Source: Zoogloea sp041908905 (GTDB lineage: Bacteria > Pseudomonadota > Gammaproteobacteria > Burkholderiales > Rhodocyclaceae). From it: a stretch of 64,000 nt of DNA. The notes beneath the pieces are model-generated. The model was not told the DNA's origin. It made no database searches and was given only the letters and a program-made list of their open reading frames with translations. The position numbers and the translations under genes are program-made. Every line of letters starts with the position of its first letter. Within the stretch, counting starts at the first letter, position 1. The stretch lies in assembly GCF_041908905.1 (NCBI RefSeq), contig NZ_JAYREK010000006.1:86066-150065 (forward strand), given 5' to 3'. Shown here piece after piece: positions 45,600 to 59,897 of this stretch.

Positions 45600-48272
45600 A
45601 TGCCTCTCCCTCCTCCGACCGACTGGCACGCCCGGTCCCACGAAGAGGCCTTTGCGGCCTTTGAATCCAGCCGCCAGTCGGGCCTCGCCGAAGACGTCGC
45701 CGCCGCCCGACTGGCGGCCCATGGCCCCAACCGCATCGAAGCCCGCGCCGGTCGTGGCGCCGTGGTGCGCCTGGCGCTGCAGTTCCACCAGCCCCTCATC
45801 TACATCCTGATCGCCAGCGGCGCGGTCGCCGCCTTCCTCGGTGAATGGGCCGACGCGGGGGTGATCCTCGGCGTGGTGCTGATCAACGCGCTGATCGGCT
45901 TCATCCAGGAAGGCCGCGCCGAGGATGCGCTGGCGGCCCTCGCCCGCAGCGTGGCCAGCGACGTCACGGTGCTGCGCGAATCCCGCCGCCGCCGCGTCGA
46001 CGCCGCCGAGCTGGTGCCCGGCGACGTGGTGTGGCTGGCCGCCGGCGACAAGGTGCCCTCCGACCTGCGGCTGTTCGACGTGCGCGCGCTGCAGGTCACC
46101 GAGGCCTCGCTCACCGGCGAATCCACCGCGGTGGCCAAGCACGCCGACGCGCTGCCCGCCGACAGCGTGCTGGCCGACCGCGCCAACATGGCCTACGCCG
46201 GCACCCTGGTGGTGGCGGGGCAGGCCGGCGGTCTGGTGGTCGCCACCGGGCGCGCCACCGAGACCGGCCGCATCGCCGACCTGCTCGACGCCACCGAAGC
46301 CCTCGCCACGCCGCTCACGCGGGCGATGGAGCGCTTCTCCAATTTCCTGCTGATGGTCATCCTGGGCCTCGCCGCCCTCGGCTTCACGGTGGGCAGCCTG
46401 CGCGGCGAGCCGCTCCTCGACATGCTGATGGCCGCCGTGGCGCTGGCCGTCGGAGCGATCCCCGAGGGCCTGCCGGCGGCCATCACCGTGACCCTGGCGA
46501 TCGGGGTGGCCCGCATGGCCCGGCGCCGGGCCATCATCCGGCGCCTGCCAGCGGTCGAGACCCTCGGCAGCACCACGGTGGTCTGCTCCGACAAGACCGG
46601 CACCCTCACCGAGAACCAGATGACCGTCCGCGCGCTGCTGGCGGGTGGCCAGCGCTTCGCGGTGAGCGGCGACGGCTACGCGCCCGAGGGTGTCGTGACG
46701 CGCGCCGGCGGGCCGGCCCCTGTTGCCGGGCCGCTGCGCGAGCTGCTGGTGGCCGGGGTGCTGTGCAACGACGCCGGTCTCGTCGAGCAGGACGGCGTGT
46801 GGGGCATCACCGGCGACCCCACCGAGGCCGCGCTGCTGGTGGCCGCCCGCAAGGCCGGGCTCGACGAGCACGTGCTGCGCCAGGCCGCGCCACGCCTAGA
46901 CGAGATCGCCTTCGATTCGGCCCGCCAGTACATGGCCTGCCTCAACCGTGTCGATGGGCACCCGGTGGTGGTGCTGAAGGGCGCGCCGGAGGTCATCCTG
47001 TCCCGCTGCGCGAGCATGCTCGACGGCGACGGGCGCTGCGTGCCGGCGGCCCTCGACGAGATCGTCCGCAGCGGCCGTGAGATGGCGGCCAGCGGCCTGC
47101 GCGTGCTGGCCTTCGCGCGGCTCGAGGTGGAGGGCGAGCGAATCGATGCCGGGCAGCTCGCCGGCGGGCTGTGCTTCCTGGGCCTCCAGGCCATGCTCGA
47201 CCCGCCGCGGCAGGCGGCGCTGCGGGCCATCGCCACCTGCGCGGCGGCCGGCGTGGGTGTCAAGATGATCACCGGCGACCACGCCGACACGGCCCTCGCC
47301 ATTGCCCGCGACCTGGGGATCGCCGCCGACGGCGACCGGGTGCTCACCGGCCGGCAGCTGGCGGCCCTCGACGAGGACGGCCTGCGTGCCGCGGTGCGGG
47401 AGGTGGATGTGTTCGCCCGGGTCGAGCCGGAGCAGAAGTTGCGCCTCGTGCAGGCCCTGCAGGCCAACGGCGAGGTGGTGGCGATGACCGGCGACGGGGT
47501 GAACGATGCGCCGGCCCTGAAGGCGGCCGACATCGGCGTGGCGATGGGGGCCGGTGGCACCGAGGTGGCCAAGGACGCCGCGGCGATGGTCCTCACCGAC
47601 GACAACTTCGCCACCATCGAGGCGGCCATCGAAGAGGGGCGGGGCGTCTACGACAACCTCGTCAAGTTCATCATCTGGACCCTGCCCACCAACTTCGGCG
47701 AGGGGCTGGTGATCCTGTTCGCGGTGCTGGCCGGCGTCACGCTGCCGATCACGCCGCTGCAGATCCTGTGGATCAACATGACCACCGCGGTGCTGCTGGG
47801 CCTGGCGCTGGCCTTCGAGCCGATCCAGCGCGACGTGATGGCGCGCCCGCCGCGCGCGCCCGGCACGCCCATCCTCGACCGGGTGCTGATCCGCCGCATC
47901 GTGCTGGTGGGGCTGTTGCTGCTGGTGGCGGCCTTCGGGCTGTTCCTGCGCTGGCGCGGCCTCGGCGCCTCGCTCGAAGAGGCGCGCACGGTGGCGGTCA
48001 ATGTCTTCGTGGCGGGGGAGATCGCCTATCTCTTCAACTGCCGCAACCTGCGCGGGCCATTCTGGTGCTGCGGCTGGTGGTCCAACCCGTGGTTCTGGGG
48101 CGGCATCGGCGCGATGGTGGTGCTGCAGGCCCTGTTCACCTACCTGCCGGTGATGAACCGGGTCTTCGCGTCGGCCCCGATCAGCCTGGCCGCCTGGCTG
48201 GAGATCGGTGCCGCCGCGCTGGCGACGGCCCTGGTGGTGGGGCTCGACAAGCACTTCACCGGGCGCCGCTGA
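45600..48272 (+). CDS. cation-translocating P-type ATPase, P2-like
   Basis: This 890-residue pump contains an N-terminal cation-ATPase domain, the actuator TGES motif, PEGLP in membrane segment 4, phosphorylation site D331 (SDKTGTLTEN) and the hinge GDGVNDAPALK. This places it with Ca2+/Na+/H+-type P2 pumps. Segment 5 keeps a Glu (TNFGEG). Segment 6 reads LWINMTTAVLLG, where Ca2+ pumps usually have an Asp (NLVTDG), so the transported ion is uncertain. I chose the ATG at 45600; a TTG at 45582 adds six residues only. Confidence 0.88.
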   Translation: MPLPPPTDWHARSHEEAFAAFESSRQSGLAEDVAAARLAAHGPNRIEARAGRGAVVRLALQFHQPLIYILIASGAVAAFLGEWADAGVILGVVLINALIGFIQEGRAEDALAALARSVASDVTVLRESRRRRVDAAELVPGDVVWLAAGDKVPSDLRLFDVRALQVTEASLTGESTAVAKHADALPADSVLADRANMAYAGTLVVAGQAGGLVVATGRATETGRIADLLDATEALATPLTRAMERFSNFLLMVILGLAALGFTVGSLRGEPLLDMLMAAVALAVGAIPEGLPAAITVTLAIGVARMARRRAIIRRLPAVETLGSTTVVCSDKTGTLTENQMTVRALLAGGQRFAVSGDGYAPEGVVTRAGGPAPVAGPLRELLVAGVLCNDAGLVEQDGVWGITGDPTEAALLVAARKAGLDEHVLRQAAPRLDEIAFDSARQYMACLNRVDGHPVVVLKGAPEVILSRCASMLDGDGRCVPAALDEIVRSGREMAASGLRVLAFARLEVEGERIDAGQLAGGLCFLGLQAMLDPPRQAALRAIATCAAAGVGVKMITGDHADTALAIARDLGIAADGDRVLTGRQLAALDEDGLRAAVREVDVFARVEPEQKLRLVQALQANGEVVAMTGDGVNDAPALKAADIGVAMGAGGTEVAKDAAAMVLTDDNFATIEAAIEEGRGVYDNLVKFIIWTLPTNFGEGLVILFAVLAGVTLPITPLQILWINMTTAVLLGLALAFEPIQRDVMARPPRAPGTPILDRVLIRRIVLVGLLLLVAAFGLFLRWRGLGASLEEARTVAVNVFVAGEIAYLFNCRNLRGPFWCCGWWSNPWFWGGIGAMVVLQALFTYLPVMNRVFASAPISLAAWLEIGAAALATALVVGLDKHFTGRR

Positions 48273-48314
48273 CGCCGCGCCGGCCGATCCCGGGCCGGGC
48301 GGCGATTCAGGCCC

Positions 48315-49940
48315 TCAGACCCGGAAGCGGGCCACCTGCTCCTTCAGCCCGCCGGCGATGCGCTCCAGATTGAGCGCCGCCTCCGCCGCGCCGCGGATGC
48401 TGGCGCTGGTGTTGTCGACCATGTGGGAGATCTCTTCCACCCGCTGGGCGATCGAGGTGCTGGCGGCGCTCTGCTCGTGGGTCGCGTCGGCGATCTCGTG
48501 GGCGCGGCCGACGGCTTCCCGGGCGCCGCGCTCGATGGCGCCGAGGGCGTCGGAGGCGTGGTTGGCCAGCGCGATCCCCTCTTCCACCTCGGGCAGGGCG
48601 GCGTTCATCGCGCTCACCGCGTTGCCGGTGTCGCTCTGGATGCCGGTGATCATCTGCTCGATCTCGGTGGTGGCCGAGGAGGTGCGTTCTGCCAGCTTGC
48701 GGACTTCGTCCGCCACCACCGCGAAGCCGCGACCCTGCTCGCCGGCGCGGGCCGCCTCGATGGCGGCGTTGAGGGCCAGCAGGTTGGTCTGGCCGGCGAT
48801 TTCCTTGATCACGTTGGCGATCGACGAGACCTCGCCGATCCGGGCCTCGAGGGCGCGGATGCGCTCGGAGGCGCCGATGACGGTTTCCGACATCCGGCGG
48901 ATGGCCTCGACGGCCTCGCCCACCCGGTTGCTGCCCTCGGCCGCGAGGCGCATCGACTCCTGGGCGTTGCGCTCGGTGTCGCGGGCGCTGGCCGAGATGT
49001 GGCTGGAGCTGACGGTGAGCTCCTCCATCGCGGCCGCCATCGCCGCGGTGGCGTCGGACTGGCGCTCGGCGGCGCCGGCCACTTCCACGGAAACCCGCGA
49101 GATGTGGTCGGCGTTGTCCGCCAGCTGGTTGGCGCCGTCGTTGATCTCGCCGACCATCCGGCGCAGGGCGCGCATCATCGTGGACAGGGCGTCGAGCATG
49201 CTGCCCTCGCGGGTCGCGCCGACCTCGGTGGTGAGGTCGCCGTCGGCCGCCTGGCGCATCACCGCGGTCGCCCGCAGCGGTTCGCCGCCGAGCTGGCCGG
49301 TCACGCTCTCGCTGATCCGCCAGCCGAACAGCCCCATCAGGGTCAGCAGGGCCAGCGAGATGCCGCCGAGGGTCAGCGCGATCGCGCGGAACTCCCGGTC
49401 CACGTCGTCCACGTAGATGCCGGTGCCGATCACCCAGCCCCAGGGGGCGAAGGCCATCGCGTAGGAGATCTTGGGTTGCGGCGCGTCGGCCCCCGGCTTG
49501 GGGAACCAGTAGTCGATGTAGCCGCCGCCTGCCGTGCCTGCCTTCACGATCTCCTGGATGATGTGCTTGCCGTTGGTGTCCTTCAGGCCGCTGGCGTCAC
49601 GGCCTTCCATCTCGGGCTTGGGCGGCAGCAGGACGTAGTGGTTGTCGGTGCCGACCACGAAAAGGTAGTTGTTGCCGTCGTAGCGCACGGTGCGCAGGGC
49701 CTCGGTGGCGGCCTTTCTGGCATCCGCCTCCGACAGGCTGCCAGCCTGGGCCAGGGCGTGGAAATGCTTGAGGATGCTCGCGCCGCTCTCGACCTGGTGC
49801 CGGGTCTGCACCTTGCGGTCCTCGATCATCGTGGTACGCAGGCTGGTGAGGCTGACGGCGCACAGGGCGCTCAGGCCGAGCAGCATCATCCCGATGAGCA
49901 GGCGCATGCGCGCGGCGACGGCCAGATTGGCGAGTTTCAT
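48315..49940 (-). CDS. methyl-accepting chemotaxis protein with Cache domain
   Basis: This 541-residue chemoreceptor has membrane segment 1 (about 13-33), a periplasmic single-Cache domain (about 38-185, with DGNNYLFVVGTDNHYVLLPP), membrane segment 2 (about 188-208) and a HAMP linker. A cytoplasmic signalling domain carries the conserved hairpin tip EIAGQTNLLALNAAIEAARA. There is no C-terminal CheR/CheB pentapeptide. It is a single-gene unit between the P-type ATPase (convergent) and glyQ (divergent). Ligand unknown; this Cache type often senses small carboxylates. Confidence 0.93.
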   Translation of the reverse strand: MKLANLAVAARMRLLIGMMLLGLSALCAVSLTSLRTTMIEDRKVQTRHQVESGASILKHFHALAQAGSLSEADARKAATEALRTVRYDGNNYLFVVGTDNHYVLLPPKPEMEGRDASGLKDTNGKHIIQEIVKAGTAGGGYIDYWFPKPGADAPQPKISYAMAFAPWGWVIGTGIYVDDVDREFRAIALTLGGISLALLTLMGLFGWRISESVTGQLGGEPLRATAVMRQAADGDLTTEVGATREGSMLDALSTMMRALRRMVGEINDGANQLADNADHISRVSVEVAGAAERQSDATAAMAAAMEELTVSSSHISASARDTERNAQESMRLAAEGSNRVGEAVEAIRRMSETVIGASERIRALEARIGEVSSIANVIKEIAGQTNLLALNAAIEAARAGEQGRGFAVVADEVRKLAERTSSATTEIEQMITGIQSDTGNAVSAMNAALPEVEEGIALANHASDALGAIERGAREAVGRAHEIADATHEQSAASTSIAQRVEEISHMVDNTSASIRGAAEAALNLERIAGGLKEQVARFRV

Positions 49941-50055
49941 GGTGCAGTATCTCCTCGTCAGCCGCGGTGAGTTCCGCGGACGACAGCCCGGGCTGAAGGT
50001 TGCAGGCTCTTCAGCGCGGACTGTTTTTTAATGAATTTAAAGCTTTGTAAGCATT

Positions 50056-50083
50056 TTTGCGGCATTTGATGATCGCTTCTTGA
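50056..50083 (-). promoter_or_regulatory. possible flagellar sigma-28 promoter of the chemoreceptor gene
   Basis: Read leftward, TCAAGAAG and GCCGCAAA are separated by 12 bases. This is an imperfect match to the TCAAG-type -35 and GCCGATAA -10 of FliA promoters, located about 115 bases before the start codon. The same gap also holds an inverted repeat GCTGAAG/CTTCAGC near 49992-50015. Confidence 0.3.
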
Positions 50084-50234
50084 GCGCTTTTGCGCCCGCC
50101 GGCGCGCAGGCCTGGCTCCCGCCCCGGCGTGGATGTTTGCAGCCCCGCCCGTGCGTTCGGGCGTCCCTTGCCCGTCCAAACGCAGTAAAATCACGGCTTT
50201 GCCCAAACCGCGCGGCCCGCGCCGCGGAGCATCC

Positions 50235-51142
<908 letters not shown>

Positions 51143-51143
<1 letters not shown>

Positions 51144-53227
51144 TGACCGGCGCGACCCTGCTCGTTGAACTGCTCACCGAAGAACTCCCGCCCAAGGCCC
51201 TGCCCAAGCTCGGCCAGGCCTTCGCCAACGGGATTGCCGCCGGCCTGCGCGCCCGCGGCCTGGCTGCCGCCGACGGCGCCTTCCGCTGGTTCGCCACCCC
51301 GCGCCGCCTGGCCGTGAGCCTGGCCGGCGTGCTGGCCGAGGCCGCCGCCAAGGAAGTCACCGAAAAGATCATGCCGGTCTCCGTGGCCCTCGGCGCCGAC
51401 GGCCAGCCGACCCCGGCCCTCGTCAAGAAGCTCGAGGCCAAGGGCATCCCGCTCGCCGCCGTGGAGAGCTTCGAGCGCCGCATGGACGGCAAGGCCGAAG
51501 CGCTGTTCTACACCAGCACCGTGGCCGGCGCGAAGCTCGCCGAGGTGCTCGCCGGCATCGTCCAGGACGCCCTCAAGGCGCTGCCGATCCCCAAGGTGAT
51601 GCGCTGGGGTGACGGCGACGCCACCTTCGTGCGTCCGGCCCACAAGCTCACCATGCTCCACGGCGCCGACGTGGTGCCGGGCCGCGTGCTCGACATCGAG
51701 TCCGGCCGCATCACCCGCGGCCACCGCTTCATGAGCCGCGGCGACATCGCCATCGCCAGCGCCGACGCCTACGAGCCCACGCTGCTCGCCGAGGGCAAGG
51801 TGATCCCCGACTTCGCCGAGCGCCGCGCCGACATCGAGAAGCAGCTCGTCACCGAGGCTGGCCGCCAGGGTGCCGCGCTGGGCGACTACGCCGACCTGCT
51901 CGACGAAGTCACCGCGCTGGTCGAGCACCCCACCGTGTACGTGGGCGAGTTCGAGGCCGAGTTCCTGGCCGTGCCGCAGGAGTGCCTGATCCTCACGATG
52001 CGCGCCAACCAGAAGTACTTCCCGCTGTTCGACACCGAAGGAAAGCTGCTCAACCGCTTCCTGATCGTCTCCAACATGCAGATGGAAGACCCCGCCAACA
52101 TCATCGCCGGCAACCAGCGCGTGGTGCGCCCGCGCCTGTCGGATGCGCGCTTCTTCTTCGAGCAGGACATCAAGGCCGGCCTCACCCCGCGGGTCGTCAA
52201 GCTCGGCTCGGTGGTCTATCACAACAAGCTCGGCTCCCTGGGCGACCGCGTCGAGCGCCTGTCCACCGTGGCCCGCAAGATCGCCGGCCGGCTGGGCGCC
52301 GACGAGAACCTGGCCAACCGCGCTGCGCTGCTCTCCAAGGCCGACCTGCTGACCGACATGGTCGGCGAGTTCCCCGAGCTGCAGGGCACCATGGGCCGCT
52401 ACTACGCCCTCGCCGAAGGCGCGCTGCCGGTGGTCGCCGAGGCCATCGAGCAGCACTACCGCCCGCGCTTCGCCGGCGACCAGCTCCCCGACAGCAACAT
52501 CGGCCGCGCGCTGGCGCTGGCCGACAAGCTCGACTCCCTGGTCGGCTTCTTCGGCATCGGCCAGGTCCCCACCGGCGACCGCGACCCCTTCGGCCTGCGC
52601 CGGGCCGCCCTCGGCGTGCTGCGCATCCTCATCGAAGGCCCGCTGCCCCTCGACCTCGTCGCGCTGATCGACGACGCGGCGGCCAGCTTCGCCCCCGGCC
52701 TGCTTGGCAGCGAGCTGCCGGGCCCGCTGTTCGACTTCATGCTCGAGCGCCTGCGCAACCTGCTGCGCGACGCCGGCCACGCGCCGGACGCGGTGGATGC
52801 GGTGCTGGCCCTCAAGCCCACCCGCATCGACCTGGTGGTGCCCAAGCTGCAGGCCGTGGCGGCCTTCCAGCAGCTGCCCGAGGCGGCGGCTCTGGCGGCA
52901 GCCAACAAGCGGATCGTCAACATCCTCAAGAAGGCCGATGGCCAGCCCGGCGAGCCGGACGTGGCCCTGCTGGTCGAGGACGCCGAGAAGGCGCTGTTCC
53001 ACGCCATCGTCGAGGTGGCGCCGCTGGCCCGCTCCCACTTCCAGAACGAGGACTACACCGACGCCCTGCGCGTGCTGGCCGGCCTGCGGGCCGCGGTGGA
53101 CCGCTTCTTCGACGAGGTGATGGTGATGGCCGAGGAGCCGCTGGTGCGTCAGAACCGCCTGGCGCTGCTCGGCCAGCTGGCCGGCCTGATGAACCAGGTG
53201 GCGGACATCTCCCGCCTGTCGGCCTGA
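51143..53227 (+). CDS. glyS: glycine-tRNA ligase beta subunit
   Basis: This 694-residue subunit binds tRNA-Gly and edits or positions it for the alpha subunit. It has the GlyRS beta core (TLLVELLTEELPPKALPKL at the start; MRANQKYFPLF; DPFGLRR) and a C-terminal anticodon-binding domain ending LLGQLAGLMNQVADISRL. The ATG at 51143 overlaps the glyQ stop and has GGAGG seven bases upstream; a GTG one codon earlier is less well spaced. Confidence 0.97.
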
Positions 53228-53242
53228 CGCGGAGAGGGGCCC

Positions 53243-53776
53243 ATGAAGCTCATCGTGCTCGACCGGGACGGGGTCATCAACGTCGACTCCGAGCAGTTCA
53301 TCAAGTCGCCGGACGAATGGAAGCCGATCCCCGGCTCCCTCGAGGCCATCGCCCGGCTCAATGAATCCGGCTGGCGGGTCGTCGTGGCCTCCAACCAGTC
53401 GGGGGTCGGGCGCGGTCTGTTCGACATGGATACCCTCAACGCCATCAACGAGAAGATGACGAAGGCCATCGGCCAGGCCGGTGGCCGGCTCGACGCCATC
53501 TTCTTCTGCCCCCACTCGGCAGATTCCACCTGCGACTGCCGGAAGCCCAGGCCGGGCATGTTCGTGCAGATCGCCGAGCGCTTCAACGTCGACATGAAGG
53601 GCGTGCCGGTGGTCGGCGACAGCCTGCGCGACCTGCAGGCCGGCGTCGCGGTGGGCTGCCAGCCCTACCTGGTGCTAACCGGCAAGGGGGCCAAGACCCA
53701 GGCCGACCCGGCGCTGCCGGAGGGCACCCTCGTCTTTCCCGATCTGGCTGCCGTGGCGGCCCAGCTCACCGCCTGA
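53243..53776 (+). CDS. gmhB: D-glycero-beta-D-manno-heptose-1,7-bisphosphate 7-phosphatase
   Basis: This 177-residue HAD phosphatase of the LPS-heptose pathway has the catalytic aspartates D7 and D9 (LDRDGV). The zinc-loop cysteines lie in CPHSADSTCDCRKP, and the third HAD motif is VVGDSLRDL. It sits between glyS and an acyltransferase gene with only 15 and 11 bases on either side, a common betaproteobacterial order. Confidence 0.95.
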   Translation: MKLIVLDRDGVINVDSEQFIKSPDEWKPIPGSLEAIARLNESGWRVVVASNQSGVGRGLFDMDTLNAINEKMTKAIGQAGGRLDAIFFCPHSADSTCDCRKPRPGMFVQIAERFNVDMKGVPVVGDSLRDLQAGVAVGCQPYLVLTGKGAKTQADPALPEGTLVFPDLAAVAAQLTA

Positions 53777-53787
53777 GGTTTACCGCC

Positions 53788-54540
53788 GTGGTCCTGATCC
53801 GCAATCTGCTTTTCATGCTGGCCCTGGCCGTGCTCACGCCGCTGTATGCGCTGATCGCCATGGCCAGCTTTCCCTTCGGCCCCAAGACCCGCCACCGCAT
53901 CATCCGCGGCTGGCCGCACCTGATGGCGTGGGTCGTCAAGCACGTGCTGGGGATTCCCTACCGCCTGGTGGGCGCCGAGAACATCCCGGCCGGCCCGGCC
54001 ATCGTGATGTCCAAGCACATGTCGGCCTGGGAGACCATCATGCTGCAGGACATCTTCCCGCCGATGGTTTTCGTGATGAAGAAGGAGATCCACAAGCTGC
54101 CCTTCTTTGGCTGGGGGATCGCCCAGATGCCGATGATCGCCATCGACCGGGCGGCCGGCAAGGATGCCCTGGCCCAGGTGGTGGAGCAGGGCATCGACCG
54201 GCTCGGCCACGGGTTCTGGGTGACCATCTTCCCGGAAGGCACCCGGGTCGCCCCGGGCAGCCGCAAGCGCTACAAGGCTGGCGGCGCCGTGCTGGCCGCC
54301 AGGAGCGGCGCGCCGGTGGTGCCGGTGGCCCACAACGCCGGCGAGTTCTGGGCGCGCAACGCCTTCCTCAAGCGGCCGGGCGAGGTGGTGGTCAGCATCG
54401 GTCCGGTCATCGAGACCCAGGGTCTCAGCGCCGAGGAGATCAATCGCCGCGCCGAAACCTGGGTCGAGGGCGAGATGCACCGCCTCTTCCCGCACCTCTA
54501 CAAGCACCGTCACCACCACAAGGACACGTCGGCGGCGTGA
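53788..54540 (+). CDS. plsC: 1-acyl-sn-glycerol-3-phosphate acyltransferase (PlsC family)
   Basis: This 250-residue membrane-associated enzyme transfers an acyl chain to lysophosphatidic acid. An N-terminal membrane segment (about 5-27) precedes motif I, KHMSAWET (H77). Position +5 is Glu where many homologues have Asp; my recollection is that KHxSxWET is normal for this subfamily. Motif III is FPEGTR (149-153). The start is a GTG. Its stop overlaps the next gene as GTGA. Confidence 0.88.
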   Translation: MVLIRNLLFMLALAVLTPLYALIAMASFPFGPKTRHRIIRGWPHLMAWVVKHVLGIPYRLVGAENIPAGPAIVMSKHMSAWETIMLQDIFPPMVFVMKKEIHKLPFFGWGIAQMPMIAIDRAAGKDALAQVVEQGIDRLGHGFWVTIFPEGTRVAPGSRKRYKAGGAVLAARSGAPVVPVAHNAGEFWARNAFLKRPGEVVVSIGPVIETQGLSAEEINRRAETWVEGEMHRLFPHLYKHRHHHKDTSAA

Positions 54541-55259
54541 GCGTGTCGGCTGTCGAGCTCCGCGAGATCATCCTCGCCGGGCAGCGCGTCGCCTACACCC
54601 TGCGGCGCAGCGCCCGCAAGACGCTGGGGTTGCGTATCGACCACCGCGGCCTCACCGTCGGGGTGCCGCTCCGGGTGGGGCTGCGCGAGGCGGAGGCCTT
54701 CATCCGCAGCCACGCGGAGTGGGTGGTCGACAAGCTCCACGCCCGCCCGCAGCCGCAGCCGGTCGAGCGCTTCGACCCGGTGGATGGCGCGGCGCTGCCC
54801 GTGCTCGGCGAAGCCTGGCAGCTGCGCGTCGGGCGTGGCAACAACCGGGTGCTGTGGCACGAGCAGGGCCCCGAGCGCATCCTCGAGCTGGCCCTGCGGG
54901 CCGGCGCCGATGCGCGCCAGCTCCTGTTGCGGGGCCTGCAGCAGCGCAGCCTTGAGCTGTTCACCAATCGGGTCGAAGCGTTCTGCCTGCGCCTCGGCCG
55001 GCCGATGCCGGCGGTGGGGCTCTCCAACGCCCGCACCCGCTGGGGCAGTTGCAGCAGCCTCAGCGGCATCCGCCTGCACTGGCGGCTGATCCATCTGCCC
55101 CTCCCGCTGATCGACTACGTGGTGGCCCATGAGGTGGCGCACCTGGTCGAGATGAACCATTCACCCCGCTTCTGGTCGGTGGTGGAGTCCCTTTATCCGG
55201 GGCACGTGGCCGCCCGCAAGGCCTTGCGACAGGCGGCCGCGGCCCTTCCTTCCATCTGA
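54537..55259 (+). CDS. YgjP/SprT-like zinc metallopeptidase (DUF45)
   Basis: This 240-residue cytosolic protein of the DUF45/M48-like family has the zinc motif HEVAHLVEMNHSPRFW and the upstream RTRWGSCSS stretch. Substrate unknown. I used the GTG at 54537 that overlaps the preceding stop; a second GTG two codons later is equally possible. Confidence 0.88.
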   Translation: MSVSAVELREIILAGQRVAYTLRRSARKTLGLRIDHRGLTVGVPLRVGLREAEAFIRSHAEWVVDKLHARPQPQPVERFDPVDGAALPVLGEAWQLRVGRGNNRVLWHEQGPERILELALRAGADARQLLLRGLQQRSLELFTNRVEAFCLRLGRPMPAVGLSNARTRWGSCSSLSGIRLHWRLIHLPLPLIDYVVAHEVAHLVEMNHSPRFWSVVESLYPGHVAARKALRQAAAALPSI

Positions 55260-55274
55260 ACCGAGGAAACTTCC

Positions 55275-55670
55275 ATGCGTCTTCTTCACACCATGCTGCG
55301 GGTTGGCGATCTCGACCGCTCCATCGCCTTCTACACCGAGGTGCTGGGCATGCGCCTCTTGCGCCGCCACGACTACCCGGAGGGCAAGTTCACGCTGGCC
55401 TTCGTGGGTTTCCAGGACGAGGCGGAGGGGGCGGTGATCGAGCTGACCCACAACTGGGGCGTCGAGTCCTACGAGCTGGGCAACGGCTACGGCCACATCG
55501 CCCTCGAGGTGCCGGATGCCTACGCCGCCTGCGAGGCGATCAAGGCCCGCGGCGGCCGGGTGACCCGCGAGGCGGGCCCGATGAAGCACGGCACGACGGT
55601 GATCGCCTTTGTCGAAGACCCGGACGGCTACAAGATCGAGCTGATCCAGAGCAAGGGCCGCAAGGACTGA
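55275..55670 (+). CDS. gloA: lactoylglutathione lyase (glyoxalase I)
   Basis: This 131-residue enzyme isomerises the methylglyoxal-glutathione adduct to S-lactoylglutathione. The four metal ligands H5, E56, H74 and E122 match the positions known for the E. coli nickel enzyme. GAGGAAA precedes the ATG. It is convergent with the hybrid kinase gene, 16 bases away. Confidence 0.96.
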   Translation: MRLLHTMLRVGDLDRSIAFYTEVLGMRLLRRHDYPEGKFTLAFVGFQDEAEGAVIELTHNWGVESYELGNGYGHIALEVPDAYAACEAIKARGGRVTREAGPMKHGTTVIAFVEDPDGYKIELIQSKGRKD

Positions 55671-55686
55671 GCAAGCGCCCCGCCGC

Positions 55687-58808
<3,122 letters not shown>

Positions 58809-58812
<4 letters not shown>

Positions 58813-59849
58813 TCGTCTTGGAAACGGTCGCGAATGTCGAGAACGGCGTCCCACTGGTCGAAGAAGGCGTCCACACAGGCGGGGTCGAAGTGGGCGCCCT
58901 TGCCTTCGCGCAGGAAGCTGGCGGCGCGCTCGAGTTCCCAGGCGGCCTTGTAGGGGCGGGGCGAGGTCAGGGCGTCGAAGACGTCCGCCACGGCGACGAT
59001 CCGCCCGACCAGGGGAATGGCTTCGCCGGCGAGGCCGTCGGGGTAGCCGCTGCCGTCGTATTTCTCGTGGTGGGTGAGGGCGATCTCGGCGGCCATCTGG
59101 ATCATCGGCGAGGCGGAGCCGGTGAGGATGTCGTGGCCGATGCGGGGGTGGCGGCGCATGATCGCCAGCTCCTCGTCGTCGAGGCGGCCGGGCTTGAGCA
59201 GGATGTGGTCGGGGGTGCCGACCTTGCCGATGTCGTGCATCGGCGCGGCGACCAGGATGCGTTCGCAGAGCGCGTCGTCGAGGCCCAGGCGGCGGGCGAT
59301 CAGCTGGGAATAGTGGGCCATGCGCAGGATGTGGGCGCCGGTCTCGGGGTCGCGGAACTCGGCCGCGCGGGCGAGGCGCATCACGGTTTCCTGTTCCCGC
59401 GCGGCGATCTCGGCGGTCTTGCGGATGACGGCCTCGCGCAGGTCGTCGTTCCAGCTGCGCAGGCGCTTGTGGCTCTCCCGCAGGCTGAGCATGGTGCGCA
59501 CGCGGGGATCGAACTCGTTGCGGTCGATGGGCTTGGTGAGGAAGTCGTTGGCGCCGGCGCCGAGGCTCTCGTAGCGGACTTCCTTCTCGTGGGCCGCGGT
59601 GACCATCAGGATCGGGACGCTGTCGGCGGGGTAGAGCTTGCGGAGGGGCCGGATGAAGTCGATGCCGTTGATGTCGGGCATCATGTAGTCGACGATCAGC
59701 AGGTCGGGCTCGTTGGTGCTGCACCACTGCAGCCCCTCGAGGGGGTCGGAGAAGGTGACGATCAGGGTGTCGGGCGGCGTGAGCTTGCGGACGAGGGCCT
59801 GGATGAGCGTCAGGTTGAGCGGCGTGTCATCAACGATCGCGATGGCCAT
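58809..59849 (-). CDS. response regulator with HD-GYP c-di-GMP phosphodiesterase domain
   Basis: This 346-residue protein has a receiver domain (D54, LIVDYMMPDINGID; K107) and an HD-GYP domain with H205-D206 (MHDIGKVG) and HHEKYDGSGYP (260-270). It is expected to degrade c-di-GMP when phosphorylated. Kinase genes lie on both sides in the same orientation: one 48 bases upstream and a hybrid kinase overlapping downstream. Either could be the phosphodonor. Confidence 0.93.
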
Positions 59850-59897
59850 GGTGACTCCGGGGTGACTGGTGTGAGCGCTCCGCAGGCGGGGCGTGCC

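Noticed and set aside
50133..50234. N-terminal extension of glyQ
   Set aside because: GlyQ homologues begin at the MSVQKPTF-type start, and the extension is Arg/Pro-rich leader sequence.
53788..54540. Loss of the acyltransferase HX4D motif in the PlsC-like protein (Glu instead of Asp)
   Set aside because: KHxSxWET appears to be the normal form in this subfamily, so I do not treat it as a defect.
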